A stretch of DNA of 42,629 bases, from NCBI GenBank assembly GCA_009602725.1, contig WELB01000002.1, forward strand, positions 768,546 to 811,174, in the 5' to 3' direction. This DNA is from Spirogloea muscicola (Eukaryota; Streptophyta; Zygnematophyceae; Spirogloeales; Spirogloeaceae). The notes beneath the pieces are model-generated. The model was not told the DNA's origin. It worked only from the letters and a program-made list of their open reading frames with translations, and made no database searches. Positions 11,501 to 21,412 of this stretch are shown here, piece after piece; position 1 is the first letter of the stretch; each line of letters begins with the position of its first letter. Made by a program: the position numbers and the translations under genes.

Positions 11501-13148
11501 CCTCTGCTCGTGTTGATGCTCTTGCAATCTTGAAATAGGACAGATGTACAATCACTACATTCTAAGCCTGTATTCTTAGCCTGTAATTTCGCTGTTGCTG
11601 TCTCTTACTTCAGTCACTACACGGCTCTTGCAGGTGGAGCTGGAGTTTCAAGATCAATCTGCCCAATACGTTGTCTCTCCTCTCCATGCAGCCATTATCG
11701 TTCTCTTTGAAAACACCAAAGAGTATGGCTTTCCTAACCGTGTCACACTTGATTTTGCTGGTCCTCATGAGTTTGATGTGCTTACTTTGGTAGCGGGCTA
11801 CTCTTCAACGAGTGGATGACGAGGACTGCTTGAGATATTGCTACTTATAGCTCCTGTAGAAGCTTGCAGTGCTCACCGTGTGATGCCGCTTGTCCTCATC
11901 AGAGTCTTGTGCTTACATCAAAGTTGGGCTACTCAGAAAGTGGAGGACAAGGACCTGCTTGATTTTCGCGATCCATAGGTCTTGTAGAAGCTCCTGAGCA
12001 CTTGTAAAAGTTACTGAGCTTGTTTATGGTGCAGATGGTCTTTGGCAGACTTAGCCTTCGCTGTCGGTGTCAGCACAGCATCCCTGCAAAGACGAATAGG
12101 CTACTGGCAAAGCCAGGTATGAGAGTTACTGATCGACTCAGAAACTATGTGAATTTTAACTCCAACCTCTTTTCACGTACTATCTACTACATCTGTACCT
12201 GATGCATATGGTGGTCAGGAGTGTCAGACTCTGTGCCACTTCCCTATTGTCCAAAATGCAACCGGCAAGGCAAGCTGCAGCCTGTCCATCTGTTACCCTT
12301 GCACAAAGTGAGGTGGCAATTCGCATCCACCGAGCAAGCTAACACTATTGATGTGTGGCCTTTATGTCTGCTATGTCACTTGAATTTTGTAGGGTGTGTT
12401 GTTTGAGGGGGTAAATTCCTCTGGAGATGTGACATACACGGTGGTTGAGAACCTGGGAGGATCCAAGGATCACGCACGTGGAGGCAGTGGTGCACTTGTA
12501 GAAAGGCGCCACGTAGAGGAGGATGGAGAAGCGGCACTATTGTCCACGGAAAATCAAAGCGAGTCAGACTTTATTGTATACCAGGTAACACAAGCTGGCC
12601 CACCAACTAAAGCTTGCAGGTTTTTCCTGGGTGGTCTCCTCCTTTACGACCTTATAGTAATTTCAGCCACCACCTTGCCAAACAAGCGCCCCTTCTGCAT
12701 CCATGAGATTGCGGCCTTGCCCTATGAAGACGGCCGTGGAGGTACCAAGTCAGTCTAGATTGAGATCCTGAAGTAAGGCATCTTTGCAACTGCAGCAATA
12801 CATCATGGGAATGTTGACAACGTTTGTGGACGGTCTCCCCATTGACAGGATACACAACATGCTCAAGGTGCACATTGCTTGCATTTTTTGGAACTCCTTT
12901 CGCATCAAACATGTTCTTGGATGACTGCTTATTCTGCTGCTCAGCAGTAGTATGGTGTTGCCAGATTTGTTTCCTGGCGGCCTTTGCACCTCGCCTTCCC
13001 ACAGCATGGTGGAGGGCTTTTGGTGCAGATGTTCGTGGCAGACCCTCCATATGACAAGCCCATCCAGCAGCTGCAAGCTTTCCTTGCGAAGCTTGTGGGT
13101 GAGGAGAAGTTGGAGATGAGGGATGGGCTGTACAGGAAGAAGCAATGA
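5582..13148 (+). CDS. APC2: Anaphase-promoting complex subunit 2 (cullin-like), 18 exons
   Basis: Cullin-type scaffold of the APC/C ubiquitin ligase, which pairs with RING subunit APC11 to ubiquitinate cyclins and securin; nuclear/cytosolic. Exons: 5582-5701, 5986-6078, 6615-6698, 7020-7260, 7447-7776, 8015-8268, 8490-8561, 8856-9115, 9363-9596, 9715-9906, 10077-10278, 10495-11022, 11245-11364, 11634-11722, 12035-12116, 12393-12584, 12796-12867, 13029-13148. All phases close on one frame of 1,094 residues. Plant APC2 signatures in order: LCRHGLAPLVASYF (residues about 54-67), LTAGASTADILHHYVSTIR (about 510), WEPDPMEADP (about 628), NREVRTLELLK, LRFGESNLRNCEVMLRD (about 695), PRKLIWKKHLGSV, QYVVSPLHAAIIVLF (about 921), then the winged-helix end IQQLQAFLAKLVGEEKLEMR. 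It is longer than the roughly 865-residue Arabidopsis protein because of an acidic insert (exon 5) and an Ala/Pro/Gln-rich insert (exon 12). The acceptor at 8856 and the ATG (GCCATGG) are the least certain choices. Confidence 0.95.
11027..11190 (+). repeat. Tandem duplication inside an APC2 intron
   Basis: A block of about 65 bases occurs twice, about 99 bases apart, in the intron between exons 12 and 13 (copies near 11027-11090 and 11126-11190). Shared landmarks are AAGGAAATGCTTA and AGTGTAAGAGCTTGT. The copies differ at many positions, so the duplication is not recent. Confidence 0.75.
11790..12010 (+). repeat. Diverged tandem duplication inside an APC2 intron
   Basis: Two diverged copies of about 85-90 bases lie about 131 bases apart in the intron between exons 14 and 15. 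Shared landmarks, in order, are GGGCTACTC, GAGTGGATGACGAGGAC / AGTGGAGGACAAGGAC, CTGCTTGA and TTGTAGAAGC or CCTGTAGAAGC. No coding potential is seen. Confidence 0.6.
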
Positions 13149-13379
13149 TGGCTTAAGTGGTGACTCTTGCTCCTGTTCAAAAACATGTCTTCCACTTGTA
13201 GTCGAGCAGAGCAGATGTCATGCAACAATGAGAGGTAATTCAGTAGATAGCTGTAGCAGCATCGATTACACACTGCATCTTATAGGAGATATTGAACAGT
13301 ATGGAGACTTATGACCATGACAAGTTTTGCTACTCTGATCTATGAGACTGAGAGCTGAAGGACAGGCCGAGACATGTCC

Positions 13380-13880
13380 AGCAAAGTGGTCACTGAGTAA
13401 ACCTCGCACATGCCCAGGTTATTTTGCAGCAAGCCGGTTGTGACGGCTATCCCAAGACAGCGGTGACTGTGGAGTCATCATGTAGGAAAGATTTTGCATG
13501 CCGTGTCCCACCCCTAAACACCAGATGGGTGCCATGTGTCTCTGTACGTCACGCTGCAACGCCCGTAGCACCACCGCCGGTCGTCATCTCCAGCAACCCC
13601 TTGCGCATGCAATATGTGGGCACGATCATCAGCAACAGTCGTCTTTAGCTGTGTGCTTTGTGTCACGGCAAATTCTCTTGAAGAGAATTATCTATCTGAT
13701 ACCCATGATAAGTTTGCAACAAAGCAGAGTACTTCTGCAAGACATGACACTTCAATGCGCGTATCGTGGCTTCTAAGTGAATGTGTCCCAGCACAGCGGT
13801 CGCTGAGTGAGCTCCGCACATGCCCAGGTTATGCAATGCTTTGATGCAATGAGCCGGTTGTGACGGTCATCCAAAGTAAG
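13380..13880 (+). repeat. Diverged tandem duplication, about 411-bp period
   Basis: The block at 13384-13450 (GGTCACTGAGTAAACCTCGC, GCACATGCCCAGGTTAT, GCCGGTTGTGACGGCTATCC) recurs at 13795-13875 with substitutions (GGTCGCTGAGTGAGCTCCGC, the same GCACATGCCCAGGTTAT, GCCGGTTGTGACGGTCATCC). Sequence between the copies (CATGACAAGTTTTGC versus CATGATAAGTTTGCA) suggests that the whole unit was duplicated. It lies in the spacer downstream of APC2. Confidence 0.75.
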
Positions 13881-14930
13881 CACAGGGCAAAAGATGGTCG
13901 TGGCGATGTCCATATAAATATGCCAATTATTATGGTCTCTGGCTTATCTGCTGCAAATTCTTATTTGTGGAATTTCTGATATATTCACGTTGTATTTCTG
14001 GAAGTATGATAGAACCATGTTAGCGTGGGAGAATGAAGATGTTCGTTACAAATACCCACTACCAAATCTTGCACAGTTACCGATGAAAAGTGGACTGTTC
14101 TCTTGAAGCAGTCCAACATCCCAAATGCCTTCTGATAGTCAGTACTAGGTGTTTTATAACTAATGTAAAATGGGGTGTCCACAGGAGCGACCAAACCAGC
14201 ATCCGGGAGTTGGAAGAAATCTTCGGCACTCTCCTTGCTGCAAGCATATCAAGACTTATGACCAGTACGCCCACATGCGTCTAATCCAGCCCCACATGAC
14301 GACATGCCGACCCCTTCCAGGTCAATGAAATTGGCAGTGTCACTGCTATGTCATGATCAGGCTGTCATCTTTGGCTTGGGAAGAAGACAATCAACAATTA
14401 GCTTGCTCCACTGAGTTGTGGCTGACACAACCATGCTCATGTCACATAAAGGATGTTCCTCACAATGCTCATGCCTCTAAAAGCAGGCCCCAGAGGCACC
14501 TTCCTAGATTCTCCTGTAGCTTAGTCCAATTGAGGAATGTGAGGTTGTCTATTCCTGCCGTTGCTCTATACCGACTTATCACTGGTGGCTGCCAGCGTGT
14601 GCCCAACTTGCAGACAGGCGGCTGCACATTCACTGCAAGTATATTGAAACTTGCAAAGCTGCATCAATCAAAGGCTACAGATTACAAGGTGCACTTTGCA
14701 GATGTTAGATCTGCTGTCTTTGTGCCAATACTTCATAGATGTGAAGTCTATCAACTTGCCTAACACATCACCCATGGTCCGCCAGCTAACAGCATCTAGC
14801 CATCTGCTCTGCAATGAACAAGCAAGTCACATGCAACCTGGAGAAGATTAAGACGACCTGAAAGCTGAACCTGAAACCTGGAGTCCTGAAAGCTGGTATA
14901 TGGACCTGGGATCTAGAATCTGGGACCTGA
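13881..14930. other. Spacer between convergent genes, no supported gene
   Basis: This is the shared downstream region of APC2 (+) and the mitochondrial intermediate peptidase gene (-). Open frames on both strands near 14000-14850 have no recognisable domain and no coherent splice phasing that I could find. I support nothing coding here. Confidence 0.4.
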
Positions 14931-14936
14931 AACCTG

Positions 14937-15100
14937 TGACCTACGATCTGGGACCTGGGACCTGGGACCTGGGACCTGGGACCTGGGACCTGGGACCTGA
15001 GACCTGGTACCTGGGACCTGGGACCTGGGACCTGAGACCTGGGACCTGGGACCTGGGACCTGGGACCTGAAATTGGGACCTGGGACCTGAGACCTGGGAA
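14937..15100 (+). repeat. GGGACCT minisatellite, 7-bp unit
   Basis: About 20 units of GGGACCT (often read as CTGGGAC) run in tandem, most exactly from about 14950 to 15065, with variant units (GAGACCT, GGTACCT, GAAACCT) at both ends. It begins about 30 bases upstream of the stop codon of the convergent minus-strand gene, so it must lie in or beside that gene's 3' UTR. It is not the plant telomere repeat and is too short and uniform to be a CRISPR array. Confidence 0.95.
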
Positions 15101-15131
15101 TTAGCCAGGTGTATTTGTCAACCGCAGCTAC

Positions 15132-18100
15132 TCATATGCCAGCTTCGAGCAGGGCTTGCCGCATGCAAGGCCTGATGCCGCCATCCTCAGTGCTGATGAC
15201 TCCATCTTCACCGAGCAAGAGTCTGACAATCTCCACAGGATCTCTGGCGCCGCCGTGCCTGAACAGGGCCGTCCTCAAGATCTCCCCTGCTTCTCTATCC
15301 AGTGATTTGCCAGCTAAGTGCCGCTGCCAGATCTGGGAAGCAAAGCACTTGGCATACAGGTAGCTGTAGTATCCTGCCAAACATGCACAACAACCCTGAA
15401 AATGCTTCAATGGAGATTCACATAGGTCAATGACACCGGCAGAGATGAACACAGTCAGCGTGTGGTGGTGATCATTTGTGAAGCCCTTGGAAAGGACTTG
15501 CTGCGCTGCTCACATGGGCCTTACATATCAGGGATTGTTGTTGGGCATGATTGAACTGTCACTGAACAGTTAGTAGCAGCACTCCTGCTCACCTCCACCA
15601 TATCCAACAAGGTGAGAAAAGCGGGTCTGCCAGTGCGTTCCTTCCTCATGCGTCAGGTTGGTATGTTGCTTTTGCAGCTCCACGAGAACAGAAGTCGTGC
15701 TTTCTGCCCTTAGAGGCTGCCGCCCAAATAACTCCTGATCGACAAGGGCGTACAAGACCTGATGATAGTCAACCACACGCACCAACAAGCAGTAAAGGTA
15801 AGGGCGTATTTGAGAATCTCAGTTATATTGACAAAGATCTTGCAATAACTTTGGTCTTGTTTCTTACAGATCAAGCTAGTACTTTTGTCTTGGTGAGTTG
15901 ACCTGGCTTTGAAGGTCATTAGCTGCAAACATGGCCTTTGAGCTCCTCAGACTTGTAACCATGTTCTCCGGAATGACTTCATCTGTTAAATAGTGCCTCG
16001 CAAATCGACACAGAAAGGTATAGTCCCACGCATATAATCTGCATGCAACAATCTGCTCCTTAGTTGCAGAGTAAGTACAATCTCTGATATAGTTGCACAT
16101 GAAATAGGAATCAGTGCACCAAGCTGCTGCATGGACTCACACAGAGGCCCAAATGCGATAGGAACATTAGTTCCATCAACGGCAACTAAGCACCTGCTCT
16201 TGTGTATGTCAAGCAACTATGCTCACTCGATAAGATTCGATGGCGTCTCTACAAAATCCAGGACTCCTCTAGTACCAGAGAGGTGCTGAAATTCCTGCAA
16301 TGAAAAGAAGGGCGGAGCTTCTGACCAGGCTTATCAGCTGCACTGAACCCATATGAGAGATGCAGGTCAAGGAAATGAGCCTGAGTTACTTGGCCAGTCT
16401 TTGCAAGGAAATGGCAGATCAAATCTGGAATCTCCATGCAACCTCACCGTATCGGACAGAAGCGTATGAAGTGCATGACCAAATTCATGGAACAAAGTGT
16501 CAACCTCCATGTGATTTAGTAAAGTAGGGGTATGTCTGCTGGATTGAGGAAAATTGCACACCAAAGCCAAGACCTGTAATGCAGGAAGCAGCTTCGACAT
16601 AGAAGGACATAGAAGGAAATCTTATCCTTACCGCCACCTTTTCAGATATTGGAATTGGAAAACATGAGACAAAAGTCAATTCACTAGAGGTGATTGCATG
16701 AGTCAGGTCTGGCATACTGGAAGTTGCCGCTGAGACGTCCTTGCACCATGTCCACATCGGAGTGTGAAGTGTGCAGAATGACTGAACTTGGTGTTACGAG
16801 GATGGAGGTCTAAGTAAACAACTCCTAGTGGACCCTGAGTACAGAGATAAATCATACAGGGGTCATGAATCCGACAAAAAAACACAATACATCTGCTTTG
16901 ATGACACCAGCCCAGCTTGAGACCTAATAGTATAGGTGACCTTTATCATACATGAGTACTTGATATCAAAATGTTGTCTATGATTTAAGCAGATAGATTC
17001 TTCGCCGTGCAATACCTCATCAGGATGCTGCAGTGTAAATTTTCTCACAGTAGAAGCCCAACCTTCTCCTGGTTGCATGCCCTCTTCTTGTAGACTTATT
17101 TCAAATAGTGAGTCTAAAAGCACGCCCAATCCTCTAATGCAGCTCTCCAATGGGAAGTAGCCAGCGACCACCTTGACCAGCACCCAAATGTCTGTTAGCA
17201 AACTCATATCTTGCAAACATAATAGCTGTCAACAGTCATAAAGAAAGAGCTTCATGTCTACAGCTTGAGAGTTACCCTTGAGTCCAGATTGTGAGCATGA
17301 GCTTTTGCCAGTCCTATGTAGTATGGACGATCCCATGCCCTAAGAACATTGTCCCTGTTTTCGGGCCTGTACTTAGCCAGGGCCTGCAGCTCCTGCATTC
17401 AGTAATTCCAAGTGCAAACAATAGAATTGCCTGCTGCTCAACAAACAGTAGTAGCAGAAAGCACACGAAATTGCTCTGAAGTAAGGGATACGTTGATCCA
17501 GGTTGCACACAGGGTGCAGCCAAGGATCCAGCATTGGGCTTAACTCGATCCTTTCTCAGAAAACTAAGAGTGTGCAGGGTGGCCTGCAGGCCCCCCTCTG
17601 TCTGACTTGTAATGCAAGGTGAGGCATCAGTAGCATCACTGTCAAGCCACAGCATGTCTGCCCAGTGCACACCTGGTCAGCTCTTTGCCTACTTTGTCGG
17701 CTGAGCTCATGGAGAAAATCAAGAACGGCCTTCGATGTCCTGGCCATGAGTGGAGCAACCTGGTAGGCGGCATACGACTCATAACCTAGGAGCTGGAGGC
17801 AAAGAACTTTTGTCAGTCTATGTGTGGTCTTGGCTTGAGCAAGTAATTATTGCTCAGCGATCTAGAACTGAAGCTTGAAGATAAGATGGTGACTGGAGGC
17901 ACGTACTTGAGCGAGTTCGTGTCTAGCATTGATGAGGTCGTCAAGAACACGAAGGTTGCTCCGCGGCGCACTATGGCCTACCATGTAGACTTGCTTCCTC
18001 ACCTACATCAATTCACTGCACTTAGTCAAAAACGCATGACAGGGAACAATCACTGATACTAAGTTCAACCCCTCAGCACATAAGAATGCACTTGATAAGC

Positions 18101-20013
18101 CATTGGCGGCACATCCGATCAGGTATAGCAATAAGCAGGATCGACCTCGGGGTCAGCCACCCACTTGAGAACGGCAGGAACGACCACAGGATCAGTAGGA
18201 ACACAAAGGCCACCCTTCTGACGCACTGCATCTCCTACAGAGGTCCTCAACATGGCCTTGATGCTTTCTGGCAGTGCTCGCAGCTTGGATGCTGGGAAAA
18301 CATCTACTTGACCACATTCGGCAACTATATTGGCATTGAACCTGCACGTCCAGAGAATATCGTCAACCTCTGCCCTGAGAGGTATTCTCATGACAGACTA
18401 GGATAGAGACTGCAGGCACGCAGAGGTTGTTGAGAAGAGAGCAAGAGAGATCAGGATTGACCACCTTCAGCATTCAGCAATCAAAGGAGGTAACAATCGT
18501 ACATGCCACCAAGACTAAGGATGGTTGTCTGAAGCTTGTCAACCCTCTCCATTGTCGTCTCTGGCAGGTGTATGCCCCCACGCTCAAAGTCAAGCTGGAG
18601 CATGGTGGCCACTCTGAATGCTTCACTAGAAGGACTCAATGTGCTTATTGAAGATATGAGGGCAGTGTAGAGGACCTTGGAAGTGTTCAGCTTCTGCAGT
18701 CAAGCAAGCCTGCATCAGGCAGATGCTTCTGGTGCAAAAGAACAAGTGAACCTATGAGGTTGGAAAGAGGATGCACTCAATTGCATTGCAGGTGCTTTTC
18801 TGCCCTCTGTAGTAACTTGCATGAGACCAACCTGCACCAGCGGCAGACACACACACAATGAATCTGCACGAACCTGGATATAGCTCTCTAACCTACCTGC
18901 ACATATTGAGAGAGCTCCATAAATGCTTTGTCGGCTTCCTCAACGTACTCCCTGCTTATGGCAGAGCTGACGAGATTTTCAGAAACTTCAGCTTAAGGAT
19001 TAGCTCTACCAAAAGCACACAGTAGAGAAGAACTGCGCAATGCTCTTATACACAGCCAATATCGGGACTCAGTGGTGCACATGACTGCCTGCTTTGGGCA
19101 ACTCATTCTTTTGCAACTACCACAAATGAGCTGCGAAGTTGACCTACCGGTCACTGTGCACATTGCGGCACAGCTCGGCAGCGTCCAAGACCAGACAGAC
19201 CTGCAAGCATCACCTTGACCAGCTTGGCATATAATCAATGCATGCTCTTCAGCGTAACAAGCAAAAATTGTCCTGAATTGAGGTCGTGCTCAGCTGGTGA
19301 TTGCTGCCTTTGACATCGAATGCGAGCCACTTCTTACAGAATCAAGAGTAACACATGGCACTGCTTCCATCGTTTAAGCGGTGCGAGAGTCATCTTTTGC
19401 ACTCATGCACCACAAGATCTACCAATGCAACCTTACCTAGAGACTCGTCATCATCAATGAGATGAGCTTCTCTGCAGGCTTTCTCTGTCTTGTTGTCGGA
19501 TGCTGATGCAAGGGGCGCGGCTGTCTTCAAGCTGAGACTCTTGAGCAGTGCTCTTACCGTGTTAGATATGTTGTCGAGTTTGCGGACCACTTCCACAGAA
19601 GGCTGTGTGGTACGCACATCCTCTATCAGGCCCTCCGACCTGGAGGCTCCAGCACAATTTTCACCCTCAGCTAGCCAGCAGACCGACAACTTGCTGCTGG
19701 AAGTTGCAGGTCTCGCATCGCTGTTAGCGCCAAGCTGTACTACTATCAATGTCGAGGTCAAGATCAGGATTGAGGGATTGAGGCGGCAGTTAAAGCTCCT
19801 GAAAGCGCGGCAAGGCAGGCGCCGCCAATGCCGGCCTTGTGGCCAGAGCTTGCAGCCGAGCAGTCAGTTGTGTACGCACTTGGCGATGGCGTCCCTGACC
19901 ATGCGGCGGAAGCCCCGGGCCTCGCGCAGCTCCTCGTATCCAAAGAGCCCCGTTCGGGTCGGCCGGCCAGCTGGGGCGCGCTCCGGCGGCGCAGCGGCCG
20001 CCGTCGTGCGCAT
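15132..20013 (-). CDS. MIP: Mitochondrial intermediate peptidase (M3 zinc protease), 16 exons
   Basis: Matrix zinc oligopeptidase that removes an octapeptide from imported precursors after the main processing peptidase. Exons, 5' to 3' on the minus strand: 20013-19880, 19639-19558, 19200-19148, 18951-18897, 18693-18503, 18341-18146, 18002-17907, 17792-17673, 17392-17276, 17171-17016, 16834-16718, 16573-16448, 16294-16227, 16038-15903, 15758-15593, 15373-15132. Every junction is GT-AG with matching phase, giving 684 residues, near the usual length. Landmarks in order: [15 protein letters not shown] (about 21), [20 protein letters not shown] (about 77), [32 protein letters not shown] (about 329), YLDLHPR, then zinc motif HEFGH at 468-472 and the third ligand Glu in [10 protein letters not shown] at 497, 25 residues after the last His as in thimet oligopeptidase. 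The C-terminus has [16 protein letters not shown]. The start is uncertain: an ambiguous base at 20046 lies between an upstream Arg/Ala-rich presequence-like frame (ATG at 20093) and this frame. Confidence 0.95.
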
Positions 20014-20159
20014 GCCGCGCCCGCCGCCATGCGCGGCCGCAGCAGNGCGGCCCTCGCCACGGCGGCGACGGGCGCGGCGCGCCCGGCCGCCATGGCTGCG
20101 GCGCCTGCAGTATGCTCACTCGTGGGGGACTTACGTCACACTGTTTCCTTAGCCACCTT

Positions 20160-20300
20160 AGCATAGGGCTTCGCTTCATGTGCCCCAATATTTACACTAC
20201 GATTTCTCTGGCCCTGTGCATCGTATTGGATTGGGTTCGCCACCCTTTCATGTTATACGCACCGCGTGCCTTCCTTCTGTCTCGGCTGGGAGTCGTTTGT
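20160..20300 (+). repeat. Second dispersed repeat (GCATAGGGCTTCGCTTCATG type)
   Basis: GCATAGGGCTTCGCTTCATG (20161-20180) recurs almost exactly near 30276. Further on, TTTCATG...CGCACCGCGTGCCTTC (about 20247-20275) recurs near 29028, 30359, 30873 and 32335 as TTCATGCGCACCGCGCGCCT. It lies just upstream of the intermediate peptidase start and is a separate unit from the hairpin repeat, although both share the blocks at 29-32 kb. Confidence 0.7.
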
Positions 20301-21412
20301 GGCGTTAAGTGCAGATGCAGATGTTCGTAGATACCCAATCGACAATTTTTTTCGGATTACGGGTTTGCACTGTATCCATGTCAAGTGCTGACTGCGCCGC
20401 CCAAGCGTTTGGTCACGTAGTTGGTTACGGAGATTGCATCAAGTATGGTGCTCTTTGATGCACCGTACTTGGTGATAGGAGCTTCAGCAACCAGATGCTG
20501 TTGGCATGCCCAAGCGCCAGCTGCAGCTGCTTCCCGCTCACCCCGTAAGCTTCTTGCTGCTTAGGCTGAAGTTGCTTCCTCAGCTAAGTGACCAGCAAGT
20601 TGCCCAGCCAGACTGTCGCCTCTCAGGCAGTTGTCACGACTGGACACCTCGAGACACCTCGACTGGACACCGCTTCAGACACCTCTTGAACAAGCTCCTT
20701 GCAGAAGGGGCGACTGTGGAAGGCCAGCGAAAAAGGATGACAAGATCTTCCAAGGGGCCAGAAAGCAACCATGCAGCTACACAATGGTGCCTGTCTCCAC
20801 AGACACCTTAGAGCAGACAACTCATGTGTGGCCCTCCTGTGTACCAATACGAGGCAGCCCTGCAACGTCGTTGGTGTGGTCTGCACTGTGCAGGAGAGTC
20901 CGCCAGTCTGGCAACATCATAAGGCCATGGCTGAGGCAAAGAATGGACTTGCTTGCCAAAGTCGGTGCGGCAAGAAATCTAGCAAGGGAAGCGCGACAGA
21001 CAGGTTGCCGGCCAGATAATTAGTGGCAGCACTTTTACCTGTGCTTGCCCACGACAAGCCACGCACAGCTCACTGCAGCTTTGGGTCTTGCGCCTTGTCC
21101 AGCACTTGATACTGAATCTAGACAGTGTTGAGACTATAATGGCAAATCATTGCTACTTTTAGCGGCAGCAAGATAAGATGCAGATGGGGCGCAACTCTCT
21201 TGGGCTTAAACCAGAGGGGATAATATGGGGTTCACATTGTCCTGCTGTGGTACTTTGACTTCAGTAAGCAGGACATCAATGACTTGCAAGTCGACAATGC
21301 TTCAAATTCAGAGGAGCAAATTTAGAGAAATGCATGAGCAGGACAACGCTGGCGCACGCCCAAGACAGAGGGTGCTGACGACCTCTTCAGACCCACAAAG
21401 TCACTAATGCTG
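20301..21412. other. Intergenic spacer
   Basis: This is the region between the 5' end of the intermediate peptidase gene and the 3' end of PDH E1-alpha. Overlapping open frames near 20500-21020 on both strands have no domain I recognise. A short phrase (GACACCTCGA / GACACCTCTT) is repeated near 20640-20690. No gene is supported. Confidence 0.4.

Noticed and set aside
14937-15100. CRISPR array or telomere repeat
   Set aside because: The 7-bp units have no spacers, the genome is eukaryotic, and GGGACCT is not the plant telomere unit TTTAGGG.
17461-17587. Exon-like open stretch in the intermediate peptidase gene ([19 protein letters not shown])
   Set aside because: The segment at 17276-17392 joins exon 8 in phase and matches the family exactly ([16 protein letters not shown]), so the earlier stretch must be intronic.
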